Below are positions 53,272 through 63,078 of a stretch of 64,000 bases of DNA, in pieces. Each line of letters begins with the position of its first letter. The stretch's first letter is position 1. The notes below the pieces were generated by a model. That model worked only from the letters and a program-made list of their open reading frames with translations, did not search any database and was not told the DNA's origin. The position numbers and the translations under genes are program-made. Origin of the DNA: Pseudomonas sp. R84 (GTDB lineage: Bacteria; Pseudomonadota; Gammaproteobacteria; Pseudomonadales; Pseudomonadaceae); assembly GCF_009834515.1 (NCBI RefSeq), contig NZ_CP019426.1, positions 3,957,501-4,021,500 on the forward strand. Direction: 5' to 3'.

Positions 53272-54756
53272 CTACACCGCCGACTTAACTGCAGAAGGCT
53301 GCGCACGCATCACGCACAACCCGTAATAAATAATCCCGCCCAGCGCCGAGCCGGTGAACCAGCCATAGCTGTAAAACCAGCTGAATGCATCGCTGCCCAG
53401 CGACAGCAAGGTCAGCACCACCGGCACACCGAACGCGAGAAACCCCGCCCAATTCCACGCTGGGTAGACGTCATCGCGGTACAACCCGGCGAGGTCCAGT
53501 TGCTGTTTCTTGATCAGGAAATAGTCCACCACCATGATCCCGGCAATCGGCCCGAGCAGGCTCGAATAACCGAGCAGCCAATTGGAATACACGGTTTCCA
53601 GGCTGACATCGGAGACAATCAAACCGAGTTTTTTCAGCAGCTCATGGCCCATCAATACCAGCCCGACAAACCCGGTCAGCAACACCGCTTTGGTGCGGTT
53701 GATGACCTTGGGCGCGATGTTCTGGAAATCATTGGTCGGCGAAACAATGTTGGCGGCGGTGTTAGTCGACAGCGTGGCGATGATGATCAACGCCATGGCC
53801 ACCGCGACCCACACCGGGCTCTGGATATGCCCGATCAGAGTGACCGGATCGGAGACGGTCACACCGACGAGTTTCACCGAAGCGGCGGTCATGATCACGC
53901 CGAGCGAAGCGAACAGAAACATCGTCAGCGGCAGGCCGAAAATCTGCCCCAGAATCTGATCTTTCTGGCTTTTGGCGTAGCGGCTGAAGTCGGGAATGTT
54001 CAGCGACAACGTCGCCCAGAAACCGACCATTGCGGTTAGCCCGGCCGCGAAGTAACTGACCACACTGGCGCCTTCCGGACGTTTCGCTGGAATCGCCAGC
54101 AGTTCGGTCATCGACACATTGGGCATCGCCCACACCAGCAGGCCGATGCCGACCGCCACCAACAGCGGCGCCGACAAGGTTTCCAGCCACTTGATCGACT
54201 CGGCGCCGCGAATCACCACCCACAGGTTCAGCGCCCAGAACACCATGAAACCGATCACCTCCCCCGTGCCGCCGAGGGATTTCCAGCCCTCGAACACCGA
54301 GCCGAGGAACAGGTGAATCGCCAACCCGCCAAACATTGTTTGAATACCGAACCAGCCACACGCCACCAGCGCGCGAATCAGACACGGCACGTTGGAACCG
54401 AGGATGCCGAACGATGAGCGCAGCAACACCGGAAACGGGATGCCGTACTTGGTGCCGGGAAAGGCGTTGAGCGTGAGCGGAATCAGCACGATGACGTTGG
54501 CGAACAGAATCGCCAGCAACGCTTCGCCGACGGTCAGGCCAAAGTAGGCGGTGAGCACGCCGCCGAGGGTGTAGGTCGGCACGCAGATCGACATGCCGAC
54601 CCACAGCGCGGTGATGTGCCATTTGTTCCAGGTTCGTTCGCGCACCTTGGTCGGTGCCATGTCGTGGTTGTAACGGGGACTGTCGAGGACGTCACTGCCG
54701 GCTTCGAGTTCGAACAAGCCGTCGCGCTCGGTCACTTGCGATCTGTTCTGTTGCAT
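53272..54756 (-). CDS. NCS1-family nucleobase transporter
   Basis: A 494-residue inner-membrane symporter of the NCS1 (Mhp1/FurD-like) family: WNKWHITALWVGMSICVPTY at helix 1, then GxxKYGIPFPVLLRSSFGILG and VACGWFGIQTMFGG, and a late NTAANIVSPTNDFQN. It should import uracil, thymine or their dihydro/hydantoin forms with Na+ or H+. The start MQQNRSQVTERDG follows GTGGAGCGGCC. Divergent from hydA over a long regulatory gap and upstream of hyuC, so it belongs to the pyrimidine cluster. Confidence 0.92.
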   Translation of the reverse strand: MQQNRSQVTERDGLFELEAGSDVLDSPRYNHDMAPTKVRERTWNKWHITALWVGMSICVPTYTLGGVLTAYFGLTVGEALLAILFANVIVLIPLTLNAFPGTKYGIPFPVLLRSSFGILGSNVPCLIRALVACGWFGIQTMFGGLAIHLFLGSVFEGWKSLGGTGEVIGFMVFWALNLWVVIRGAESIKWLETLSAPLLVAVGIGLLVWAMPNVSMTELLAIPAKRPEGASVVSYFAAGLTAMVGFWATLSLNIPDFSRYAKSQKDQILGQIFGLPLTMFLFASLGVIMTAASVKLVGVTVSDPVTLIGHIQSPVWVAVAMALIIIATLSTNTAANIVSPTNDFQNIAPKVINRTKAVLLTGFVGLVLMGHELLKKLGLIVSDVSLETVYSNWLLGYSSLLGPIAGIMVVDYFLIKKQQLDLAGLYRDDVYPAWNWAGFLAFGVPVVLTLLSLGSDAFSWFYSYGWFTGSALGGIIYYGLCVMRAQPSAVKSAV

Positions 54757-55157
54757 GGCCGCTCCACTGTTCTTCTGATTATTTTTTTGCTCATCAGGCG
54801 GCTGACACACGAGGGTGCGAGCCGGACGATGGCCGGAGGAACTGACAACTTTCGTGCACCGGCCATGGTGTCAGCGGCGGCATCAATAAACGTGCCGGGT
54901 GAACCGCTTGGCGCTAGGGCCGTGCTTCAAACGCTTTGCAACTTTCTGATATTCATCAGTTTTAATTATTCACCGGATGAGTTCGCGGAAACTTGTCTGG
55001 GTGCTCAGGCTAAACACTTGCCAAGTTGTCCGAACAGACAGGACTCAATCTGGTGCACTGCATTTATTTTCATCGTGAGCGAGCAACCGCAGCTCAACTT
55101 CAAGCGGCTGATTTCACATAGGAAATCTTGCTCATATTTCCATCCTGTCAAGTGCGT

Positions 55158-55185
55158 CAAAATGGTGAGCAGCCTCACCATTTTG
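55158..55185. promoter_or_regulatory. Perfect 12-bp inverted repeat in the hydA upstream region
   Basis: CAAAATGGTGAG-CAGC-CTCACCATTTTG. Either a repressor operator or a hairpin; a short T-rich tract (GATTTTCTGTTTTTA) follows to the right, so a terminator or attenuator is also possible. Confidence 0.5.
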
Positions 55186-55282
55186 GTGATTTTCTGTTTT
55201 TATCGTTATTTTTCAAACAGTTAAAAATGTCATAAGCTTATAAAAAATAATCTTGCTCTATTGCAAATCTGCGACTAGTTTC

Positions 55283-55308
55283 TATTCCTGACAGCGTTGA
55301 CAGGAATA
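55283..55308. promoter_or_regulatory. 8-bp inverted repeat 75 bases before hydA
   Basis: TATTCCTG-N10-CAGGAATA, perfect arms with a spacing of 18 bases start to start, typical of a dimeric repressor operator. The TetR protein at 59836 is a candidate ligand. Confidence 0.5.
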
Positions 55309-55343
55309 CACCCTGCAACGCTGTACATCAATAAAACATCTAG

Positions 55344-56822
<1,479 letters not shown>

Positions 56823-56839
56823 AATCCAGGCCTTCGGCC

Positions 56840-56907
56840 TCATCGCGAGCAGGCTCACTCCTACATTTGGAATGCGTACACCTGTAGGAGTGAGCCTGCT
56901 CGCGATG
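56840..56907. repeat. REP-type inverted pair (tail-to-tail)
   Basis: CATCGCGAGCAGGCTCACTC and its inverse with a short spacer, in the hydA/preT gap. Confidence 0.9.
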
Positions 56908-56981
56908 GCGTCAGTTCAAACAACACAAAAACCACTGCCCGATAGAGGCAGAGAACCTCAATAACCGTGAGGCACAAAACC

Positions 56982-58349
56982 GTGATCGAGACCCTGAACC
57001 ATCTCCCCCACCCGCACGAAAGCGCGGCCGCCCTCGCCGGGCATTTCACCGATCTGGCGCCGCCGCTCAACGATCGCCAAGCGCATCTGGAAGCCTCGCG
57101 CTGCCTGTATTGCTATGACGCGCCGTGCGTGAATGCATGCCCGAGCGAGATCGACATCCCGTCGTTCATCCGCAACATTCATCAGGACAACGTCCCCGGT
57201 GCCGCGCAGAAAATTCTCTCGGCGAATATCCTTGGTGGCAGTTGCGCCCGAGTCTGTCCAACCGAAATCCTCTGCCAGCAAGCCTGCGTGCGCAACAACG
57301 CTCAGGAGTGCGCGCCGGTGCTGATCGGCCTGCTGCAACGCTACGCTGTGGACAATGCACACTTCACCGAACACCCGTTCCAGCGCGCCGCCGCCACCGG
57401 CAAACGAATTGCCGTAGTCGGCGCCGGTCCTGCCGGTTTGTCCTGTGCGCATCGCAGCGCAATGCACGGGCATGACGTGGTGATTTTCGAAGCACGGGAG
57501 AAGGCTGGCGGCCTCAATGAGTACGGGATCGCCAAATACAAACTGGTCGACGACTACGCACAAAAGGAACTGGATTTTCTCCTGCAGATAGGCGGCATCG
57601 AGATTCGTCATGGGCAGAAGCTGGGCGAGAATCTGACCCTCAGCGAACTGCATCTGCAGTTCGACGCGGTGTTCCTCGGCCTCGGTCTCAACGCCAGCAA
57701 GCAACTCGGCCTGCCTCACGAGGATGCGCCGGGCCTGCTCGCCGCCACCGATTACATCCGCGAACTGCGCCAGGCCGATGACCTCACGCAACTGCCACTG
57801 GCCGAACGCTGCATCGTCCTCGGCGCTGGCAACACGGCGATCGACATGGCCGTGCAAATGGCCCGCCTCGGTGCACGCGATGTGAATCTGGTGTATCGCC
57901 GCGGCGCGGAGGACATGGGCGCCACCGGCCATGAACAGGACATCGCCAAAGCCAATCAGGTGCGCCTGCTGACCTGGGCACAACCGGAAGAAGTCTTGCT
58001 CGACGCTCAGGGCCATGTGCGCGGCATGCGTTTCGCCCGCACCGATCTGGTCGACGGTCGTCTGCAAACCACCGGCGAGACCTTCGAACTGGCCGCCGAT
58101 GCGATCTTCAAAGCCATCGGCCAAGCTTTTGATGGCAGCGCCCTCGCCGACCCGTTGGCCCGCGAACTCAAGCGCCAGGGCGAGCGCATTCAGGTCGACG
58201 AAAACCTGCGCACCAGTATCCCCGGCGTGTATGCCGGCGGCGACTGCACCAGCCTCGATCAGGACCTCACCGTGCAAGCCGTGCAGCACGGCAAACGCGC
58301 CGCCGAGGCGATCAACGCTCAACTGATGCTTAACGTGGAGGCTGCGTAA
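56982..58349 (+). CDS. preT: NAD-dependent dihydropyrimidine dehydrogenase subunit PreT
   Basis: A 455-residue flavoprotein with an N-terminal Fe-S region (SRCLYCYDAPCVNACPSEID, then GGSCARVCPTEILCQQACVR), a FAD motif VGAGPAGLSCAHRSAMHG and an NAD(H) motif LGAGNTAIDMAVQMARLGAR. It passes electrons between NADH and PreA. I take the GTG at 56982 (protein start IETLNHLPHPHESAA) with GAGG nine bases upstream; a GTG at 56967 is possible. The preA start codon follows its stop with no gap. Confidence 0.93.
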   Translation: MIETLNHLPHPHESAAALAGHFTDLAPPLNDRQAHLEASRCLYCYDAPCVNACPSEIDIPSFIRNIHQDNVPGAAQKILSANILGGSCARVCPTEILCQQACVRNNAQECAPVLIGLLQRYAVDNAHFTEHPFQRAAATGKRIAVVGAGPAGLSCAHRSAMHGHDVVIFEAREKAGGLNEYGIAKYKLVDDYAQKELDFLLQIGGIEIRHGQKLGENLTLSELHLQFDAVFLGLGLNASKQLGLPHEDAPGLLAATDYIRELRQADDLTQLPLAERCIVLGAGNTAIDMAVQMARLGARDVNLVYRRGAEDMGATGHEQDIAKANQVRLLTWAQPEEVLLDAQGHVRGMRFARTDLVDGRLQTTGETFELAADAIFKAIGQAFDGSALADPLARELKRQGERIQVDENLRTSIPGVYAGGDCTSLDQDLTVQAVQHGKRAAEAINAQLMLNVEAA

Positions 58350-59624
58350 ATGGCCGATCTGTCGATAGTCTTCGCTGGCATCAAAGCGCCAAATCCGTTC
58401 TGGCTGGCCTCTGCGCCGCCGACCGACAAAGCCTACAATGTCGTCCGCGCTTTCGAGGCGGGCTGGGGCGGCGTGGTCTGGAAAACCCTCGGAGAGGATC
58501 CGGCGGCGGTCAACGTCTCGTCGCGTTATTCGGCGCACTACGGCAACAACCGTGAAGTGCTCGGCATCAATAACATCGAGTTGATCACCGACCGCTCGCT
58601 GGAAATCAACCTGCGCGAAATCACTCAGGTGAAGAAGGACTGGCCGGATCGCGCGCTGATCGTCTCGCTGATGGTGCCGTGCGTTGAGGAATCGTGGAAA
58701 CACATCCTGCCGCTGGTGGAAGCCACTGGTGCTGACGGCATCGAGCTGAACTTCGGCTGCCCACACGGCATGCCTGAGCGCGGCATGGGTGCGGCGGTCG
58801 GTCAGGTGCCGGAGTATGTCGAGCAAGTCACGCGCTGGTGCAAGACCTATTGCTCGCTGCCGGTGATCGTCAAACTGACGCCGAACATCACTGACATCCG
58901 CGTGGCCGCCCGCGCGGCCCATCGTGGTGGCGCCGATGCGGTGTCGCTGATCAATACGATCAACTCGATCACCAGCGTCGACCTGGAACACATGGTCGCC
59001 CTGCCCACCGTCGGCAGCAAAAGCACCCATGGCGGTTATTGCGGTTCGGCGGTGAAGCCAATTGCGCTGAACATGGTCGCCGAGATTGCCCGCGATCCGC
59101 AGACCCAGGGCTTGCCGATCTGTGGCATTGGCGGCATCGGCAGTTGGCGCGATGCGGCGGAATTCATGGCGCTGGGCAGCGGCGCAGTGCAGGTGTGCAC
59201 GGCGGCGATGCTGCATGGTTTTCGGATTGTCGAGGAGATGAAGGACGGGCTGTCGCGGTGGATGGACAGTCAGGGTTACGCCAACATTGCCGAGTTTTCC
59301 GGGCGTGCGGTGGGCAATACCACCGACTGGAAGTACCTCGATATCAACTATCAGGTGATCGCCAAGATTGATCAGGACGCGTGCATTGGTTGCGGGCGTT
59401 GCCACATTGCTTGTGAGGACACTTCACACCAGGCGATTGGCAGTCTCAAGCAGGCGGACGGCACGCATAAATATGAAGTGATTGATGAGGAGTGTGTGGG
59501 TTGTAACTTGTGCCAGATCACTTGTCCGGTGGCGGATTGCATCGAGATGGTGCCGATGGAGACTGGCAAGCCGTTTCTGGACTGGAATCATGATCCGCGC
59601 AATCCGTATCACGTTGCGGTCTAG
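58350..59624 (+). CDS. preA: NAD-dependent dihydropyrimidine dehydrogenase subunit PreA
   Basis: A 424-residue protein with an FMN-binding TIM barrel of the dihydroorotate-dehydrogenase type (APNPFWLASAPPTDKAYNVV, ELNFGCPHGMPERGMGAAVG, VIVKLTPNITD) and a C-terminal 2x[4Fe-4S] ferredoxin domain (CIGCGRCHIACEDTSHQ, CVGCNLCQITCPVADCIEMV). With PreT it reduces uracil and thymine to the dihydro forms. A 178-bp repeat follows. Confidence 0.95.
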   Translation: MADLSIVFAGIKAPNPFWLASAPPTDKAYNVVRAFEAGWGGVVWKTLGEDPAAVNVSSRYSAHYGNNREVLGINNIELITDRSLEINLREITQVKKDWPDRALIVSLMVPCVEESWKHILPLVEATGADGIELNFGCPHGMPERGMGAAVGQVPEYVEQVTRWCKTYCSLPVIVKLTPNITDIRVAARAAHRGGADAVSLINTINSITSVDLEHMVALPTVGSKSTHGGYCGSAVKPIALNMVAEIARDPQTQGLPICGIGGIGSWRDAAEFMALGSGAVQVCTAAMLHGFRIVEEMKDGLSRWMDSQGYANIAEFSGRAVGNTTDWKYLDINYQVIAKIDQDACIGCGRCHIACEDTSHQAIGSLKQADGTHKYEVIDEECVGCNLCQITCPVADCIEMVPMETGKPFLDWNHDPRNPYHVAV

Positions 59625-59644
59625 ATCGCCGACTGATCCAACAG

Positions 59645-59822
59645 CCCCCTCCCCCTAACCCTCTCCCAAAGGGAGAGGGGACTGATTGGGGGATGCTTCA
59701 GAAATCCACCGACGTGAACGATTTGCTTTGAATCCGCAATCGACTCGGTTCTTCAGGTCGATGTAACTCGCAAGACACCACGGTCGGCCCCCTCTCCCTC
59801 CGGGAGAGGGCTGGGGTGAGGG
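59645..59822. repeat. 178-bp palindromic repeat, copy 6
   Basis: Full copy with ends CCCTCCCCCTAACCCTCTCC and GAGAGGGCTGGGGTGAGGG and interior GAATCCGCAATCGAC and TTCAGGTCGATG. It fills the gap between preA and the convergent TetR gene. Confidence 0.85.
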
Positions 59823-59835
59823 TCAGCTTTTGCTT

Positions 59836-60456
59836 TTAGGGTTCCAACCCGATCCCACGCAAGATCACACTCGTCACCGTCTGCACCGCCCGCTCAAACT
59901 GCATGTCCGACAACGGCTGGTGCTCATTCAGAATATTCACCTGATGATCAAAGTCAGCATAGTGCTGCGTCGACGCCCAGATCATGTACAGCAGACTCGA
60001 CGGCTCCACCGGCAGAATCCGCTTGTCCTCGACCCACTGGCGAATTTTCGCTTCCTTCATCTTCGCCCAGTCATACAGGCTGACATCCAGCGCCTCACCC
60101 AAGGTTGGCGCGCCGTGGATGATTTCGTTGGCCCAGACTTTCGAGCCGTACGGGCGACTGCGTGAGTGGTTCATCTTGGCGCGGATGTAGCTGCTCAGCA
60201 CCACGCGCGGGTCATCGAACATCTCGAAGCACAGCGCGTCCTGCTTCCACACTTCCAACAGGTCGAACAGCACTGCGCTGTACAGCTCGCTCTTGGTTGA
60301 GAAGTAGTAATGCAGATTGGAACGCGGCAGTTGCACTTCAGCGGCGATGTCGGCCATGGCCGTGCCGCCAAAGCCTTTTTCGGCGAAGACTTTTTCCGCC
60401 GCCAGGAGGATTTTCTCGACGTTACTGCGACGAATCTCGATCTTGTGATTGCCCAT
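59836..60456 (-). CDS. TetR-family regulator, RutR-like
   Basis: A 206-residue TetR protein with HTH TAMADIAAEVQLPRSNLHYYF (about residues 33-53) and the RutR/YcdC-type C-terminal domain (SKVWANEIIHGAPTLGEAL, WASTQHYADFD). E. coli RutR binds uracil and controls pyrimidine catabolism, which fits the position at the end of this cluster. The frame is open far upstream across copC but only MGNHKIEIRRSNVEK starts a TetR domain. Operators are not certain. Confidence 0.9.
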   Translation of the reverse strand: MGNHKIEIRRSNVEKILLAAEKVFAEKGFGGTAMADIAAEVQLPRSNLHYYFSTKSELYSAVLFDLLEVWKQDALCFEMFDDPRVVLSSYIRAKMNHSRSRPYGSKVWANEIIHGAPTLGEALDVSLYDWAKMKEAKIRQWVEDKRILPVEPSSLLYMIWASTQHYADFDHQVNILNEHQPLSDMQFERAVQTVTSVILRGIGLEP

Positions 60457-60595
60457 GAGGGCTCCCTGACAACAGCGTTGCCCAAGACTAGCATCCGCTC
60501 TGCTCCGCGGGCGACCGCTGCAAACAAAACTTCGTACTGGCGTCAGCGGATGGCTAAACTGACGCTTCTTCACTCCTGCCTCAGAGGTATTCGCG

Positions 60596-60958
60596 ATGCT
60601 GTTCAAGAACGTCCTGACCACCACTGCCCTGCTCGCTTCGCTGTTCGCCGCATCTTCGGTATTCGCCCACGCCCACCTGAAAAGCCAGACCCCGGCCGCC
60701 GACAGCACCGTCGCCGCCCCGGCCGATTTGCGTCTGACCTTTTCCGAAGGTGTCGAGGCCACTTTCACCAAAGTCACCGTGACCAAGGATGGCGCACCGG
60801 TCGCGATCAAACCGCTGACCACCGAAGGCGACAAGAAAACCCTGATCGTCACCCCCGACGCTCCGCTGAGCGCCGGCGAGTACAAAGTCGAATGGCACGC
60901 GGTGTCGGTCGATACGCACAAAAGCGAAGGCGCCTATCAGTTCAAGGTGGGCCAGTAA
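60596..60958 (+). CDS. copC: Copper-resistance protein CopC (periplasmic)
   Basis: A 120-residue CopC/YobA-type beta-barrel protein with signal peptide (MLFKNVLTTTALLASLFAAS, cleaved before HAHLKSQTPA). The mature N-terminal His and a distal HAVSVDTHKSEG motif form the Cu(II) site; the Met-rich Cu(I) loop of plasmid CopC is absent. It donates copper to CopD, the gene 3 bases downstream. Confidence 0.93.
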   Translation: MLFKNVLTTTALLASLFAASSVFAHAHLKSQTPAADSTVAAPADLRLTFSEGVEATFTKVTVTKDGAPVAIKPLTTEGDKKTLIVTPDAPLSAGEYKVEWHAVSVDTHKSEGAYQFKVGQ

Positions 60959-60961
60959 TTC

Positions 60962-61819
60962 ATGAGTGAAACGCTGGTGCTGTGCCGCTTTGTGCATTTC
61001 ATCGTGGTGTTGATGCTGTTCGGGACCTGGCTCTTCAGGCCGTTGCTGCTCAAGGATGAAGCGCTGCAAGTGGACCGGCACCTGGCGCGACTGGCGCGTT
61101 GGCTGAGCGCTGTAGCGCTGGTCAGCGGGATTGTCTGGGCGCTGCTGATTACCGCGAGCATGGCCGGTTCGGCAGCGGCGGCGTTTGATCCGGACACGGT
61201 TGCGCTGGTGCTGGGCCATACGTTTTTTGGTCAAGTGTGGCGTTGGCATCTGCTGATCAATGCTGTGCTGTTGGCGTTGCTGTTCACACCTTGGCGTTCA
61301 AGCATGCGGTTGCGACTTGGCTTGAGTGCCCTGCTGCTGGCGACTCTCGCTCCGGTCGGACATGGCGCGATGCTCGATGGTTTGAACGGGCAACTGCTGA
61401 TTCTCAACCAGATCGTTCATCTGACCTGCGTGGCGGCGTGGCTGGGCGGGTTGTTGTTGCTGGTGCTGATTCTGCGTCAGCCGACGGAGCCGATGCGTGA
61501 AGTTTTGCAGCGCTTCAGCGGAGTCGGTTATGCCTTGGTCGCGGGGCTGCTGATCACCGGTTTGATCAATGTGCGCGTGCTGACTGGCCAGTGGTGGCCG
61601 ACGCCATTGTTCAGCGGATTTGCGTTGATTCTGCTGGTCAAGGCGCTGCTGGTGTTGGCCATGCTCGGATTGGCGCTGTTCAATCGCTTGCGCATTGATG
61701 ATTGCGAACAGCGGATGGGCGCGCTCAGGCGCAGTGTGATACTGGAATGGTTACTCGGCATTGGTGCCGTAGCCGCCGTATCCCTGCTCGGCACGCTACC
61801 GCCGATGATCACAACCTGA
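60962..61819 (+). CDS. copD: Copper-uptake membrane protein CopD
   Basis: A 285-residue inner-membrane protein with about eight helices. It starts MSETLVLCRFVHFIVVLMLF, the usual CopD beginning with conserved His, and has LLLATLAPVGHGAM and LNQIVHLTCVAAWLGGLLLL, which carry further membrane His residues. With CopC it is thought to move copper into the cytoplasm. Co-transcribed with copC. Confidence 0.92.
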   Translation: MSETLVLCRFVHFIVVLMLFGTWLFRPLLLKDEALQVDRHLARLARWLSAVALVSGIVWALLITASMAGSAAAAFDPDTVALVLGHTFFGQVWRWHLLINAVLLALLFTPWRSSMRLRLGLSALLLATLAPVGHGAMLDGLNGQLLILNQIVHLTCVAAWLGGLLLLVLILRQPTEPMREVLQRFSGVGYALVAGLLITGLINVRVLTGQWWPTPLFSGFALILLVKALLVLAMLGLALFNRLRIDDCEQRMGALRRSVILEWLLGIGAVAAVSLLGTLPPMITT

Positions 61820-61832
61820 AACACGATCCCCC

Positions 61833-61923
61833 TGTGGGAGCTGGCTTGCCAGCGATGGCGGTGTGTCAGGAACAGATATTTCGGATATGCCGACGTCATC
61901 GCTGGCAAGCCAGCTCCCACAGG
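61833..61923. repeat. Third-class REP-type inverted pair
   Basis: Arms TGTGGGAGCTGGCTTGCCAG and its inverse. The stem GCTGGCTTGCCAGC differs from the GCGAGCTTGCTCGC of the main class. Only one copy is in the window. Confidence 0.9.
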
Positions 61924-61935
61924 GTTATCTGTTGA

Positions 61936-63078
61936 TCAGTGAGGTTGGGTGTCTCCAGCGGCGGTGTCGATGCTGACGACAACTGACATCCCCGGCCGTA
62001 ACCGCTCCTCTTCCTGCTGATCCGCATCAATGGTGATCCGCACCGGCACGCGCTGAGCAATTTTGACGAAGTTGCCGGTGGCGTTATCCGCCTGCAACAG
62101 GGCAAATTCCGAGCCCGTCCCCGGCGAAATATGCTGCACATGCCCGGTGAATTTGCGGTGGTTCAGCGCATCGACGGTGAAGCGCACCGGTTGCCCGACG
62201 CGGACGTTGTCCATCTGGGTTTCCTTCATGTTGGCGATCACCCATTTCTGGTTCGGCACCAACGCCATCAACTGCGCCCCGGAATTGACGTAGGCGCCGA
62301 GGCGCACGCCGATCTGCCCGAGCTGACCGTCACGCGGGGCGACGATGCGCGTGTTCGACAAGTCGATCCGCGCCAGTTGCACCGCTGCTTCGGCGCTGGC
62401 CACTGCGGCTTCCAGCGAGCCGCGATTGACGATTACCGTTTGCAGATCCTGGCGGGCGATTTCCAGATTGGCCTTGGCCTGGGCCACCGCTGCAATGCTT
62501 TGCGCATTCGCCGCCAGCGCTACATCCATCTCACGCTTGGACACCGAACCGTCACGCACCAATTCCTGATTCCGTCGCAGATCAGCCTCGCTTTTGCGCA
62601 ACTGCGCTTCGCTGTCGGCCTGCACGGCCTGACGCAATTTGATTGTGGCCTCGGCGCTGTTGCGTTGCTGCACCACGTTGGCCAGCGCGGCCTTCTGCAC
62701 CGCCAGTTGCGCCAGCGCCTGATCGAGGCGCTGCTGATAGATGCGATCGTCCAGACGCACCAACAAATCGCCAGCCTTCACGTACTGGAAATCCTGCACC
62801 GGCACTTCATAGACATAACCGGCGAGCTGCGGGCCGATGATCGTCACCTGGCCACGAATCAGAGCGTTTTCGGTGGTCTCGACCGCACTGCTGAACGGCG
62901 GCAATTGCCAGGCATACAGCACGATCAGCACGCCAACGATGGCAATCGCCGCGAAGCCCAGCGAGGAAATAATCCGCACCCGCAGCGAGCGTGGCTCGGT
63001 GTTCGGCGATGACGGTGGCGCCACACCTTCGGGCGTGGCGGCAATGGCATTGGTGGTTGTGGTGGTCGGTTCGGTCAT
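61936..63078 (-). CDS. HlyD/EmrA-type membrane fusion protein
   Basis: A 380-residue periplasmic adaptor with one N-terminal membrane helix (ISSLGFAAIAIVGVLIVLYA, about residues 36-55). A biotinyl-lipoyl-like half motif (VQDFQYVKAGDLLVRLDDRI), a long Ala/Gln/Arg coiled-coil hairpin (about 110-210) and the second lipoyl half (NTRIVAPRDGQLGQIGVRLG) follow. It would link the DHA2-type transporter encoded just downstream to an outer-membrane channel for drug efflux. The transporter gene ends by overlapping its start (ATGA), so the transporter comes first in the operon. Confidence 0.9.
   Translation of the reverse strand: MTEPTTTTTNAIAATPEGVAPPSSPNTEPRSLRVRIISSLGFAAIAIVGVLIVLYAWQLPPFSSAVETTENALIRGQVTIIGPQLAGYVYEVPVQDFQYVKAGDLLVRLDDRIYQQRLDQALAQLAVQKAALANVVQQRNSAEATIKLRQAVQADSEAQLRKSEADLRRNQELVRDGSVSKREMDVALAANAQSIAAVAQAKANLEIARQDLQTVIVNRGSLEAAVASAEAAVQLARIDLSNTRIVAPRDGQLGQIGVRLGAYVNSGAQLMALVPNQKWVIANMKETQMDNVRVGQPVRFTVDALNHRKFTGHVQHISPGTGSEFALLQADNATGNFVKIAQRVPVRITIDADQQEEERLRPGMSVVVSIDTAAGDTQPH

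Noticed and set aside
54616..55224. A 202-codon plus-strand ORF in the transporter/hydA gap
   Set aside because: It starts inside the transporter gene on the other strand and runs through promoter-like A+T-rich DNA with inverted repeats.
56958..59405. An 815-codon open frame on the minus strand across preT-preA
   Set aside because: It is the mirror frame of two well-supported genes; high G+C at third codon positions keeps antisense frames open. Its translation shows no domain.
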